Shown here: piece by piece, positions 46,502 through 58,767 of the stretch
How positions within the stretch are numbered: the first letter of the stretch is position 1
Layout: each line of letters opens with the position of its first letter
Assembly: GCA_043228905.1 (NCBI GenBank)
Contig: JBHGNT010000011.1
Coordinates: forward strand, 20,956,001-21,020,000
Direction of reading: 5' to 3'
DNA length: 64,000 bases
From: Azolla caroliniana
Taxonomy: Eukaryota > Polypodiophyta
Made by a program: the position numbers and the translations under genes
Notes under the pieces: model-generated
The model's database searches: none
Told to the model about the DNA's origin: nothing
The model's input: the letters and a program-made list of their open reading frames with translations, nothing else

Positions 46502-48820
46502 ACAAGTTTTTAATACGTCATTTGAGATCTAGACCCTAAATCCTTCCTTTATTTGTTGCCTTAATAAGGTCTCAATACGAGTAAAATAAACACATTGTAG
46601 TAGATATAGAACAATTGATTGTAGAGTTCGTTTTATTTGTGATTACTGCCTTTCTCTTTGCCCTTAGATAATGTCACATGGTAGTGGATTCTAGAACTAT
46701 CAATTGAAAAGGTGATTTCTTCTTGTTCATAGACAAGGTGGAGCATTGTTGCTTTATTTGTTCCAATAACAACTCTATTCAAAAGGATGTAGAAATATTT
46801 TGATGCATTAGAGGTGTGATATATTGATAGGCAAATCATTTTGTTTGTAAATTTTTAAGGGCCTGATTGTTTGAACGTATAAAGGATATATTGATAAGCA
46901 AATGGTTTTGTTTGTAATATTTCAAGGGCCCAATGATTTGAGTCGAGTTATTTGTGACAAAGTCTGGTCAGAGCCGGGTTACTAGCAAGGCACACGCTTT
47001 TTTGGATAATGATTTGATAGTGTAGATCGCACATGCCTTTCGTAATGCGCCTTGCACCGCTCGTGACCGCGATTCCTTCACCAACACTCTTTATGATTTT
47101 GTAGCAAATACTCACAAGCGCTTGTATGTATGTGTGTGTGTGTGTGTGCACGTGGAGTGTCCTAGACTTTTGTTCTCACCGAACTTGTTGTTCCTAAAGC
47201 CTTTGTCACTTTCTTGCCTTCCCTCCATGTGTCACGGGTCCTATGATTGTTTCCCCTTCACAAGTATGTTTGCTATCATGTTTCCTTCTTCTAGTGCAAT
47301 GGAGAACCACCCTAGAATTGTTTTTCTTCACCATATAGGTGTTTTATGAGTGAACCAACATGTGTTTGCATGTTACCTTCTTCTAGAGTGGCAAGATTCC
47401 TTGAGTTGTTTATCCTTGCTAATATATTTGTCAATGAGCTACTATGTTGTATTTTGCTCTCATAATGGTGGTGTAGAAGCAAATTGGTATGCATCCTTTA
47501 TGTTTGTGTATGTGTTAACATGTGTCTTGTTTTGGTGTCAAGTCATTCTCATAACAATGGCTTAATAGTGTACCAAATTTACATATTTGTGAACATGTTT
47601 TTGTGTTCCCATGTTGCATTCTCATGGTCTCGAGTGTCCTAGAGTTGTTCTCTTTCTCAAAACGGGTGCTTATGAGTAAGTCATTTCATGTACACACACC
47701 ACGTTCCCATCTTGTCTTCCCCATTATGTCTAGAATTCTAAAGATGTTTTCATTCTCGAAGTAAGTTTTGCTTACTATTAGTCAATTGGTCCAACGAATC
47801 GAAGGATACCCTTAAAATGTTGAGATTAAACCATCATGATAAATATTTCCTATTGATGTCTTCTCATGTTATCGTGGTTCCTGGAAAATTTTTCCTTCAA
47901 AAAGACAAATTTGCTTACTATCGGTCTATTGTTGTAAAGCCTTGGAGGATATTCTTAGAATCTTGAGATCAAACCATTATAATAAATGTTTTCTATTAAT
48001 TTCCAAAGAAAAAATATGTACATTGAAGTCGTATTGGTGTTTGAATATACCAAAAGCTAGAGCTTGGTCCCAGAAGTCCATGATATAGTAAAGAAGGGAT
48101 TTTGAAAAGTGAATAATAACTTTCACTACTATATTGCAAATATACAAAAATTGAGATGTAATCTAAATGTTTTGGATACTCGTCAATCACCCTTGGGGTT
48201 GAGTATATAGGCATGGTATGCATTTCTAGTAGGAAATTGTTTTGTTTTGGGAATAAAGGGCGGGCATGTACACATAATGAAGGAGCGTCAAGACATTTGA
48301 CCATTCATGTTCGAGTGTACAAATCTTAGGTAATGGATGTAATGTATCATCATGTCTCACTTTATTACTTGATAGTGGGTGCATGTATTTCCCTACATCA
48401 ATAATTTCTGAGCAACAATGACTCGTAAGGTCCCATAGGCTACAAACTCGCTTATAGTCTCAACCTTTTTTCACACACAGAATTAATGACAAATTAACTC
48501 GCCATATAACTGATGTTGAAATTTGGGAGTGGAAGATGAGAGAGTACTCAAGAAATTCTGGAATACTTGCAGGTTTGTCTTTTATTTACCATTGCTGGCC
48601 ATATCCGTAAACTGCCCATGTGCCTGTGAGGACATCACCCTTCTTCTCACGGGATAGACCAGGGGCATTTGTGGAAATGCAGAGAAATAGACTCAGGGGC
48701 ATTTTTTGGAAATACGTAGAATTAAATTCAGGGGCATTTATCGAGAGATAAAGAAAACTCAGGGTATTTGGAACTTGCTCTACCTCTGAAGAAGAAGAAG
48801 AAGAGGGGGAAGAAGTGATA
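46502..48820. other. Intergenic region with diverged repeats
   Basis: No gene recognised. A (TG)n tract lies at 47126-47149. From about 47215 to 47960 a loosely conserved unit of ~100 bp recurs (CATGTTTCCTTCTTCTAG..., TTGTTT.CTT.TCAA), probably an old tandem array. The ORF at 47996-48304 has no recognisable domain. Near 48665-48745 the phrase CAGGGGCATTT appears three times. Confidence 0.45.
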
Positions 48821-49540
48821 TACGATTTCTATAGATATTCATATGACTACTCTGAGCTCTCTACATACAGTCACGATGATTTTACAGAGGCATAATTTAT
48901 GGTGCTTTGCCACACATATTGTGATTTTCTATATACGTACATGATGATTTGGGCAATATATATCTGATCATTACCCACATACAGTTATGGTGATTCTCCA
49001 TATACAGATATGTTTATTTATATAGATTTAGTGAATTTTTTACGTACTTATATGATGATTTGGCCGACATATATCTGATCATTTGCAAACATAGGTTTCC
49101 TGTATTTCTCTACGCATACATATTGGTGATTTGAAACACACAGTGATAGTGATGTACAGATATGAAGATTCTACATATAAGTAGTTTTCTCTTATAAATA
49201 GCATAGCTTTTCACATTCAGATATGGTGGTTTTGTACATACAGAAACTGTAAACTTACAGCTGTAATTGATTTCTCAACTACAGAACATGGTAAAATTTT
49301 TCACATAACAATATGGTGATTTGAAACACACTGTAACAGTGATCTTCTGCTACGTACAAGACCAGTCATTTACAGGTTTGGGTGATTGATCACATACAGA
49401 AGTGGTGATTGTATAGAGATTTGATGATATTTCACATGCCGATATGGTGATTATAATGGAATGATGATAATTTGCTGCATATAATGTGGTGATTTTATAG
49501 AGAGTTGATGATTTTCCACATACAGCTGTTGTGGTGACAG
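48820..49540. repeat. Degenerate minisatellite upstream of the NPR gene
   Basis: Variants of the phrase ACATACAGATATGGTGATTT recur a dozen or more times with irregular spacing across 700 bases and run to within about 15 bases of the NPR start codon. The transcript leader and core promoter must therefore be inside or before this array. Confidence 0.75.
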
Positions 49541-49554
49541 TCACAAATACTGTA

Positions 49555-52500
49555 ATGGATGAAGCCAATATTTCTTCTACAATCTCTCAATTCAGCATTT
49601 GTTGCAATAATTCCATTGAGAACCCCGTTTCCTTGCCCAATGATTATATAGTCTACCAGAGACTCAGTTCCAACCTCGAAACCTTAATTAATCCTTGCAC
49701 TAACAATGACATATTCAGTGATGTAATTGTATGTGTATCGGGTCGATCTTTGCCACTTCATCGGAGCATCTTGGCTGCTCGGTCACCTTTTTTTATGTCT
49801 TTGTTCTCTTCTAAAGGCTTCATCGAATTGGCATCATCCACACCTATATCGAATTCGAATGTGGAATTGACAAGGCCAAAATTAGACTTGGCTTGCATCC
49901 TTAACACTTTCTCTCATCAGAATATTATTGGCAATGTAGGATTTGATGCTTTTTTCGCCATTATCGGATTTTTGTATTGTGGAAAACAATCTATTCCGGA
50001 AGTCAAATGCATCGATGAACAATGCTTACATGAAGCATGTGGGCCGAAAGTTAAGTTTGCTATAGAGATGCTTCATCTTTCATCGGTTTTTGACGTCCCA
50101 GAATTGAAGGACTACTGGAAGGTATGCAAGTATATTATATGACATCATAGAAACACATTTTTTTGTGATTGTTTTGTCTTTAGCTTGATATTATTACAAA
50201 TAAATATACAATAGGATGATGTAGAAGTTTATAACAATGGAGATCTACCCCTTAATGATGAGTGGAAAGTTAGAGATCTATCATGCAAAAGGTTCATAGC
50301 ATTTTGATGCTCTTCCTCAATTACCTTCCTCGCAATGGAGTGTTTAGTCAAGTGTTCTAGAGATTGAGATTGATGGTGTTCTCATCCTTCTCCTAGCAGT
50401 TACCGAAATTCCTTATCAGAAGGTTCTTGTGGGAAGCACCTTGCTCTATAACAATCGTTGTAAGCGCAAAATCACTACATGCAAAATTCTTGTTCCTACC
50501 CATAGTCTCCATGGACTTGGATGGGTCAGGGATGTGGGGAACATACCTCAGCAGGTACTTTGGAGGTAGTGTGAAGATGCTATAGAGAAAATGCAAAGAA
50601 TATTTCCTAATATCTACATCAGCAACTAGGTGGTTTAAGTTTCATTTATCGAGAATGTGGAAACTCTGGATCTAGCATGTATAACATATGCAGCCGCACG
50701 CAAACGAGAGAGACATAAGAGTCCCTCTTGAATGCATGCACAGAGCCAAAATGAATACACTGTTCATGTCTATACAGACAGAAATTACTAGTGTCTCTAT
50801 CATATTTTCTGTTGTATGATACATATTTTATGGTTTTTTCATCACATCAATGGATATCATCGATGCGTTTCACATCATCCCAAATTTGTATCATCGTCAA
50901 CCCATCGTACTTTTTACAATCTACATTTAGCTGTAGAAACCAATAATATTAAAGGCCTTATCAAGTTATGCTTCCTTCCACGGCTCACCATCAAGAAGTT
51001 GTAAGAAGATCTTGTCTCATATGCACTTCAGCCAGGGATATTTAGTGGTCTTTTATACAAGACAGTAGCACATGGATGCCAGCTCAATGTGCGATTTATA
51101 CTCTGTAATGGATTTATGCTGATGGATTTATAATGATGATGTCCACTCCATTCCATTTATCGCATCAAATTTATGGCTTTTGATTAGTTTGGTTAAGGTT
51201 TTGACCTACTCCATTATGTTGAATTCTTTGCAGCATTATCTTCAGAATATGGTAGGGAAGGCAGAAATAGATGATGTTGTTTCTGTTCTTCTCACAGCAA
51301 GACAGCACAAAGTAGCTCCCCTGTTGAGCTTAACTAAGCAGATGATTGCAGCCTCGAACATGGGCATCATTGATTTGCAGAAGCAACTTCCAGCTGAACT
51401 GGCTGATGACATTCTCGCCTCTCGGTCTAAGCTGCAACCTGAGGCAATAAATCCTACAAAAGATAAGGAATGCCAGAGAATTAGGAAAGCATTGGATTCA
51501 GATGACATTGAATTAGTACAGCTTCTCCTGAAAGAAGGTAGAGCAACCTTGGATGAGGCATATGCATTGCATTATGCAACTGCATATTGTGATCCACGTA
51601 CAGTGAAGGACGTGTTAGAGATTGGGCTTGCCGATATAAATCTCAGGAATGATCGTGGATTCTCTGTGCTACATGTTGCAGCCATGCGCCGTGATCCGTT
51701 CATTTTAGTCGCTCTTCTTTCCAAAGGAGCTAATCCTTTTGGAACAACACCAGATGGGCGTACTGCACTTCAGTTATGCTCAAGGTTGACAAGAAGGTAT
51801 AACGATGAGTCAAACATGGCAGATGCAGAACTGCAGAAGGAATGCCTTTCAGTGGAGATTCTCCATCAAGCCGGGATGAAGAACTTATTTGAAGATGAAG
51901 CATTCCCGCCCGCTGAAAATGAAAAGGATTTGTACAATAGATTGCTTTATCTCGAAAATAGGGGCAAGTATCTTCTTCTTTTTGGCTTACCACAACCATG
52001 TATAGGGTTTATGCCATTTTTAGCTTTATTTTCATCATTCTCCAACCTATTTTTATATCATATTTTCTTTTTCTTTCGCACTGCAAGTTTTAAATTCATA
52101 ACAATATATTTCTTCACTGTGAGTTTTTTTTTACTGTCTTATTCGAAAGGATTCACTCTCAATTTTGTGCCAAATTGAGATGGAATGGGAACTAGTATTC
52201 TTATACTAATGACATTTCTCCCTTTTTTTGGAGAAAGATTTTGTCAACAAATTTCATCTAGATGCATATGAAATGGAAATAACAGAAATGTCTGCTGTTC
52301 CCCAGCCCACAAACAACATTTCTGGTAATCATGGCAAACATTTCGAAAGATTGTATATTATATATCTCAGGAATTTGAGCCACACAAAATACCTATAACT
52401 TGAACCTAACTTCTTTCAGAGTCTGCACAATACTCCTCAGGGCCTGCATATAAACATTCAACATATCATCAAGTGCCCTTATGGAACCATTGTGCCTTGC

Positions 52501-55500
52501 AATTTTTTTCAGAGATGTGGATAATTTTTTATATTGAAAAGTTAATTTGCACACAAAGATAGTGCTTCTGCTCAGAGTATATAATCTTTATGTACAGTAG
52601 TGAGAGGAACCAAAAATGGCTGTAGAATTCCCACCTAATTTATCCCATACGGAAAATGTCGGAACTGCACCATAATGTGCTCATTGTCCAAATTAGTGCT
52701 TCTTTGTTTGCATATTTTATGAGAATGTATGGAGGAGTTGAACTCCAGACCTTCTTCTCGAGTAATAACAATTAGGAAACATGTATGATCCTTCTTAGTC
52801 TTTTCTTTTAACAAGTTGTCAATTGATGTTGGAACCTGGGCTATTTTTACATGAAGATACTTTTTGGGTGAAGCATGCACATAAATCTGTGAGTTACTGA
52901 CTGTTTTTTGTACCAACCCTTTTCAGTATTGGAAGGAATGTGTCTTCATATTTTGATGGGAATATAGAATTGAATTACGTAAAATCACTGTGTGGGTCTG
53001 CATCCTCAGATCAGACTTTGAAGGAGTCACCACCTTTCCCATTAGATCTTACTTTACAGGACTTTCAAGTATTGGATGGAATGTGTCTTCATATTTTGAT
53101 GGGAACATTGAATTATGTAAAATCTGTAGGTCTGCATCCTCAGATCAGACTTTCAAGGAGTCACCCTCTTTCCCATTAGACCTTACTTTACAGGTTCTGT
53201 GACAATTTGAATTTTTTTCCCTATCAAGGAATTACTAGCTTACCTGGGGTGCTGTATGCATTTATGCTCGGACCGGAGGTGTTACGGATTGTTAGATGAT
53301 GTGTCACTTATCCAAAATATCCCTTTATGGAAGGTTAAAGTTGTCGCGGTACTTTCCAAAATGTCAGTATCTGGAATGTTTCTTAATGTTATAGTGCTTG
53401 TGGTTTTGGCTTGAACAATATTAATTGAATCTTGGATCAGTTTTTCTACCTTTCATATGCATGAAATTCTTGCTTTGTTTAATACTTGTCATTCTCGATC
53501 ACTGTCTCAAGCATATGCTGTTAAGCCTTCTTGCTTAGACACAATTTCCTGGCCTAAAATATCTGTTGAGCCTTCTCAGCTAGATACCCACTGCATATGG
53601 CCTCTCAGGCACATGCTGTCAAAACTTCTCACACCATATACATGTTCTTTTACTTTGCTATCTAGTAACATGAGCACTTGGTACCTGTTATTTTCTGTAA
53701 TTTAATTTTTATGGAAGCTTATGAAAATTTCTTCCTGCATGCAGTGGCAGTTGCACGGTTGCTTTTTCCGCAAGAAGTAAAACTGGTCACAGGAATTTCA
53801 CATTTGGAGTCTACCTCAGAGTTTACGGGGTCTGTGGTCTCTCACGCTGACATGCTGAAAGAGGGCAAAGTGGATCTAAATAAAACTCCTGCTAATATCC
53901 CTGTGATGAACGAGTCTCTTCTGAAGAGAGTTGAAGCTCTCCGGAGGACTGGTAATTTTTTATTTGATCTATTTAAACCAGCTTCTCTATCTAAATCATT
54001 TTCACTTGCTGAATCAAACTCTCTATAAATGAATTGGTGGGTGTTAGAGTGAGGGAGCGAGAGAGGAAATGAAAGTGATGTGATGTGATCTCAACATTGA
54101 CAAAAATGATTTATGAGAGCAAAAGTATTACCATCATCTGGTAAAGGATACAATAGGTGACTAATAACACAATTGACGTTCCAAGATAAGGTTGTAGTAT
54201 GACTACATACTCATGGTGTAGAGAATATGGGGTCTATAAACATCCATCATTTTCCCCAGTTCAAGGCCTCTTGAAATACACCTGGGAAGATATTGTATAA
54301 ACATCATACTAATCCAATATGTGTGGAAGGGAGGCTGTCTATTATACTAAAACCATGCAATTCAAACTGAGATGTACCTAAACTAGATAGCAAAACTGAG
54401 ATGTACTTAAACTAAAATGGTGTCTTATTCATTAGCACAAGCGGGCATTTCTAGCTCAGTTGGAGAGAGATATGTACCAGTTGCTTATATTTCAAGAGTA
54501 CAAGGATGGATTAACACTAATAGCCACACTCTCTGTCTCCCCATATCACCCTCTAGGATACATGAGGGGGTATGCAACTACTTTGTATGATGTAACTGAG
54601 CAGCCAACTCTACCAGATCCATTAGTGGATTGCCCTTCCCAAGTAATAGGTTGCAATCAGTGTCCTGTGGTCATTATTCTTCCAATTCAAGTTTCTTCAG
54701 TGCAGAGATAACTCAGGAAGCTAGTGACAGATTATGCACAGGGAGGGCATGAGTATATTGTGGACATCTTAACTTGTGGCTATTTTATGCACGTCACACT
54801 GACCATTCTCCATGAAGTAGGAGCCTAGAGACTGAGTCTTCAGAAGGCATATAATTCAAAAGATTTGGAGAGACCTCTAGTCTCGGTGATTACTTGCATG
54901 ATATGGAGCAAAGCATTTGTGCCCCATGGTATAATTCGAGTGGAGATGGGAGCAGTCCCAATAGTCACCGGTGCATTATTCCGATCAGTGATCTGTATCC
55001 AATGACTTTGGGAGCTCCCAAAGCGAAGGTACTGAGTGTTGGAACTTATGTCATCAAAACAACTTGTGGAACATGGTGATAATCATTGTTGGTTGAAACA
55101 CAACATACGAACAATGATTATCTCCGTATTTTGAGTAAAATAAATGCACTACGCTCGTTCCAATATTCCTTGGGTTGTCCCCATCTAAACAATGACCAAA
55201 GTGGAAAAAACAGAGTGATCTGAGCTGATATTACCGAGTTCGGGATTTGAGTCAAATAAATGCACTACGCTCGTTCCAATATACCTTGGGGTGTTCGCAT
55301 CTAAACAATGAGCAAAGTGGAAAAAATAGAGTGATCTGAGCTGATATTACCGAGTTCGGGGTTTGAGTCAAATAAATGCACTACGCTCGGTCCAATATAC
55401 CTTGGGGTGTCCCCATCTAAACCATCATGGAATGGAAAAAATAGAGTGATCTGAGCTGATATTACCGAGTTCGGGGTTTGAGTCAAATAAATGCACTACG

Positions 55501-57277
55501 CTCGTTCCAATATACCTTGGGGTGTCCCCATGTGTTGCATAGTGTGATAGGGCAGTTGTGGAGTTCTTCACATTAGTTAGAGATTGAGGTAGGCAAATAT
55601 ACATCCCACACCTATGGAAGAAAGAATCTGCGAATTGTGCCATCTCGGAGTGGTACTGTACTGTTTTTATTGAAATAAGAGGGAGATATCATTTCCTCTT
55701 TAAGCATGGGTTTGGCCGAGTGTGGAAGGTTATGGAATATGATGGCCAACAATGCTTGGGACTGTTCTTGCTAGAACTCAAAAGACACCGGGGGAAGTTG
55801 TTGAACAACAATTCAACCCCACAAGCTCATCAACAAACCTCAATTACAACTTTCTTTAACTCCATCACTCATGTTACAAGTCAATCAATGGCTACACAAG
55901 ATGTTTCCCGACCAAGACATTGCGACGGCGTTACAATGTAGATCAAGCAATAACAATGACATGAACACATGCCCCAATCTCATGGACCACGGCTTCACTT
56001 CCCTTGTTGTTGATAGATAAAGGCCATTATCTCTCACATCACAGGTGCTTTCCTTGCTTTGGAGATCTCTCTATTCTAGATCAACTATGCTAGAGATCTT
56101 TTGAATGCAAATTACAATCTATCTGACATGAGAATCTTACATTTACAGATAACGTGATTCTTTAGTTATTTTTATTTTTATTTACCTTTTCGATTAGGAA
56201 TGTTTATTCTGGTTTGTTGTACATTTTAAGTACAAACTAAAGCTATTATCGCCTGACATTGAAGATGTTATGGGCATGACCATATAATATCCCGTGGTGA
56301 GAATTTACCGTAGTATTCTATACACGTGGATAAGGGTAAGAATACTACGGTAAATTCTCACCACGGGATATTATATGGTCATGCCCGTAATAGAAGATAT
56401 TGCCCTCTCTTCAGAGACCTCTCCATCTTGGATTGGCCTATGTTAGAGATCTTTCTAAAGCAGAAATTTTAGTTCATCTAAGCTCAGAATGTTAAAGCTT
56501 AAAGAACAAGATTATCTGGTGGCTTGGGCTCTTTTTGTCTCTTCTCAGATATGAAAGAATCTACATAGAAAATAGTTTGTTTTCAGCTCACTTTCTATCT
56601 TTCTTTGTAACATGGGTAGAGAATTGAAAACCTATCAGCTTTATGTATAGATTTGCTAATGCATTTCTTGCTTTTGTGTGAGTCACGACTATTTTACTTT
56701 TATTTTAGTTTGTCTCAAAGATGAGTCAGCGTTTTATCCGTTCTGTGGGGTTTTGTCTCTCATTTAGGTTTCCCATCTGCAATGTAATGTATTACAAAAG
56801 AAATGTATGCATGTATATATAATACTCTGTGCACATGTAACATACAATGTATACATATACATTAAAGATAGATATATTTTTACTGATACATGGGAGACCG
56901 ATATGATCTATGGGACAGGGCTGAGTTCATGGCAAGGATTGAACTCAGGTTCAATCAATTTTATCAACTCAACACACACACACAGAGGCTTTAATTAATT
57001 TTTAACTTGGGAAGTTTTTTTTTCAGTTGTAATAGGTAGGAAGATGTTTCCTCGGGTAACAGCAATGCTAAACAATTTTGTGGAGGATGACTCGTTGGAA
57101 ATTGGTATGGAAATAACTATGGAAAGTGGAGAGGAGCAGACAACCATGGAAAGTGGAGAGGAGCAGACAACCAGAAAGCGGCGTTATCATGAGCTAAAAG
57201 AAGTGCTAGAAGAGGCATTTCGGAAAGATGTTGCTGCAATGGAAAGAAATAAGCCGAGCAGGAAAAAATTGTCATGA
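49555..57277 (+). CDS. NPR1: NPR1-family BTB/POZ-ankyrin salicylic acid receptor/co-regulator
   Basis: Four exons: 49555-50121, 51234-51963, 53745-53951, 57027-57277. Phases agree and give 584 residues (Arabidopsis NPR1 has 593). BTB/POZ is at about 53-140, with DVIVCVSGRSLPLHRSIL. A C2HC zinc site has C152, C157, H159 and C162, placed as in NPR1. The BACK-like region (190-260) is followed by ankyrin repeats at about 270-405 (KALDSDDIELVQLLLKEG; RGFSVLHVAAMRRDP; DGRTALQL). The C-terminal SA-binding/transactivation part (433-584) has LENR-VAVARLLFP and GRKMFPR. Residues 475-481 read VDLNKTP, close to the VDLNETP repression motif of NPR3/NPR4. Exon 4 carries a duplicated nine-residue segment. 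Intron 2 has a GC donor. Expected role: salicylate-responsive co-regulator of TGA factors, nucleus/cytosol. Confidence 0.94.
52926..53195. repeat. Tandem duplication, ~143 bp, NPR intron 2
   Basis: The unit starting GTATTGGAAGGAATGTG at 52926 recurs at 53069 with a few indels. Each copy ends with ACTTTACAGG, an acceptor-like sequence that could act as a cryptic splice site. Confidence 0.88.
54440..56250 (+). mobile_element. LINE copy, plus strand, NPR intron 3 (degenerate)
   Basis: Translated pieces match the LINE in GATA introns 3 and 5: SKAFVPHGIIRVEMGA near 54905-54955, ELPKR near 55015, and the block VMEYDGQQCLGLFLLELK followed by AHQQTSITTFF (55720-55870). The tail region 55990-56110 (AAAGGCCATTATC, GGAGATCTCTC) matches the non-coding ends of the others. 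It carries a ~116-bp tandem expansion. Stops throughout. Confidence 0.75.
55138..55538. repeat. Tandem repeat, ~116 bp x 3.4, inside the NPR intron 3 LINE
   Basis: The unit starting AAATAAATGCACTACGCTCG begins at 55138, 55254, 55370 and 55485, with few differences. It also holds CTGATATTACCGAGTTCGG. The array derives from LINE sequence and has expanded in place. Confidence 0.93.
56272..56386. repeat. Perfect inverted repeat: 48-bp arms, 19-base loop (fold-back MITE)
   Basis: Arms at 56272-56319 and 56339-56386 are exact reverse complements starting GGGCATGACC and ending GGTCATGCCC. The spacer is 56320-56338. The flanks GTTAT and GTAAT give no clear target duplication. It lies in NPR intron 3, sense strand, so a pre-mRNA would contain a long perfect hairpin. 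Confidence 0.93.
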
Positions 57278-58767
57278 AGGAATGTTTGTATATAATACTA
57301 TAGAGCACTCAGCGCAGTAGAGTTGGCAAAAAACCTTCTTCCAACGGTGACTGAAAGGTGAAAAAAGAAGCCTCATCATCATCATCATCTGGTTCCCCAC
57401 ATTCAACCACATAACTTAGAATGGAAGTTTTTCGCATGCACACAAACTTAGATTCTGTTGATGAAAAGATTATGCAAATATTTTGCCAACAATGATTTAG
57501 AGTATAACCCTTGAAACTGTACTTCTTGTAAAGCAATAGGTGCACATAGAGTCAAAGTCAGGAAAGGGAGTATAAATTGTTTGACTTGAAGAGCATAGTG
57601 ATCAAAAGGACTTTAAGCTAGGTTTTGATCCACGTTTGGAAGGGAAATTGGATTCTTGATATTTGTAGAGTATTTCAAGGGCTCTATGTTCCTCTTGACG
57701 TAATGATGCTATTATACACTGTCAAACATATATCAAACGATGTCATTGCTATAATTATGATCATTGTGGTAGAAAGTTGACCAGACATCAGCAAATTGAG
57801 GTAACACTACAATGAAATTTGACAACAGACACAAGGAAATTATTAACGCACTATTTCAACTCTACTCAAAGAAATTATTAACCTCAACTCATGGGTTTGT
57901 GTACGAAGGCCTTTGTTTTGGGACTTAATTCATGAAGGGGCACATATGCTTTGATTGAGCAATTCATTTGGCTCAAATTGGTTATGAAGGCATACATCAG
58001 AGCATGACCCCAGTAGAAAATTGATGTGATACAACAGCCTAGAATAACATTCAAATTCAAACTCACACTTTACCTAGATGTTCAACGATTTATATTGTAA
58101 ATTCCTTCACTTTACTTTACCTGTGATTCCTACTAACATAGGCATAGGTACATTTCATTGAAAGGGGTTGGGCCCATGTAGGTAGAACTAGTAGATGAAT
58201 AAATAGTACTCACCAAAAATACTGCTTATGCATACTCATCTCGCTATTGTTATTTGGTTGTAACCTTGCTTCCCATTGGTTTTAAACTCACACTTCAAAT
58301 CCATGACTGGTACATATAACAATTAACTTTAAACAATAGAAGAATTATTAACTCCAAGCAAAGATTCTAAATATAAGAAATGAAGCAAGATCCCTGTAGA
58401 AAAACCATCTCACTGATAATCACTTCTGGATTTATCTCAATTGTTTACCTTCATATCAACAAAGAATCAATTGGAAAACTACTTTATTAGATAAACAATG
58501 AATTATGACATTCAATGGAATACCATAAAGGTATGAAGAATCAATCAACATCATCTCAATGTTTTGCCTTGATACACAACCTAATGTTTCAAACCAGTGG
58601 AATACCGTTAAACACTGTCTGCTTGGTTAAAGAACCTATGATGTTTTGGAAACCAATGGAACACCATAAAGTATGTTTGAAAAGCATGCGGTCAGTAACT
58701 GCAATGGGGTCATTTGATACACAATTAACCTTTCTAATTCTCTTGTTAACGAAAATCACAAAGGATT
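57278..58767. other. Gap between the convergent NPR and CHI-fold genes
   Basis: Contains both 3' UTRs, presumably. No further gene seen. A (CAT)n run is at 57374-57388. Near 58515-58690 the phrase AATGGAATACC/AATGGAACACC with CATAAAGGTATG recurs three times, a weak local repeat. Confidence 0.45.

Noticed and set aside
51980-52178. Possible hydrophobic C-terminal extension of NPR exon 2 by read-through
   Set aside because: It follows the GC donor and is intronic; the conserved NPR1 exon 3 joins in frame instead.
54445-54475. GGGCATTTCTAGCTCAGTTGG resembles the start and A box of a tRNA gene
   Set aside because: No B box or acceptor-stem complement follows within 90 bases; the sequence lies next to LINE fragments.
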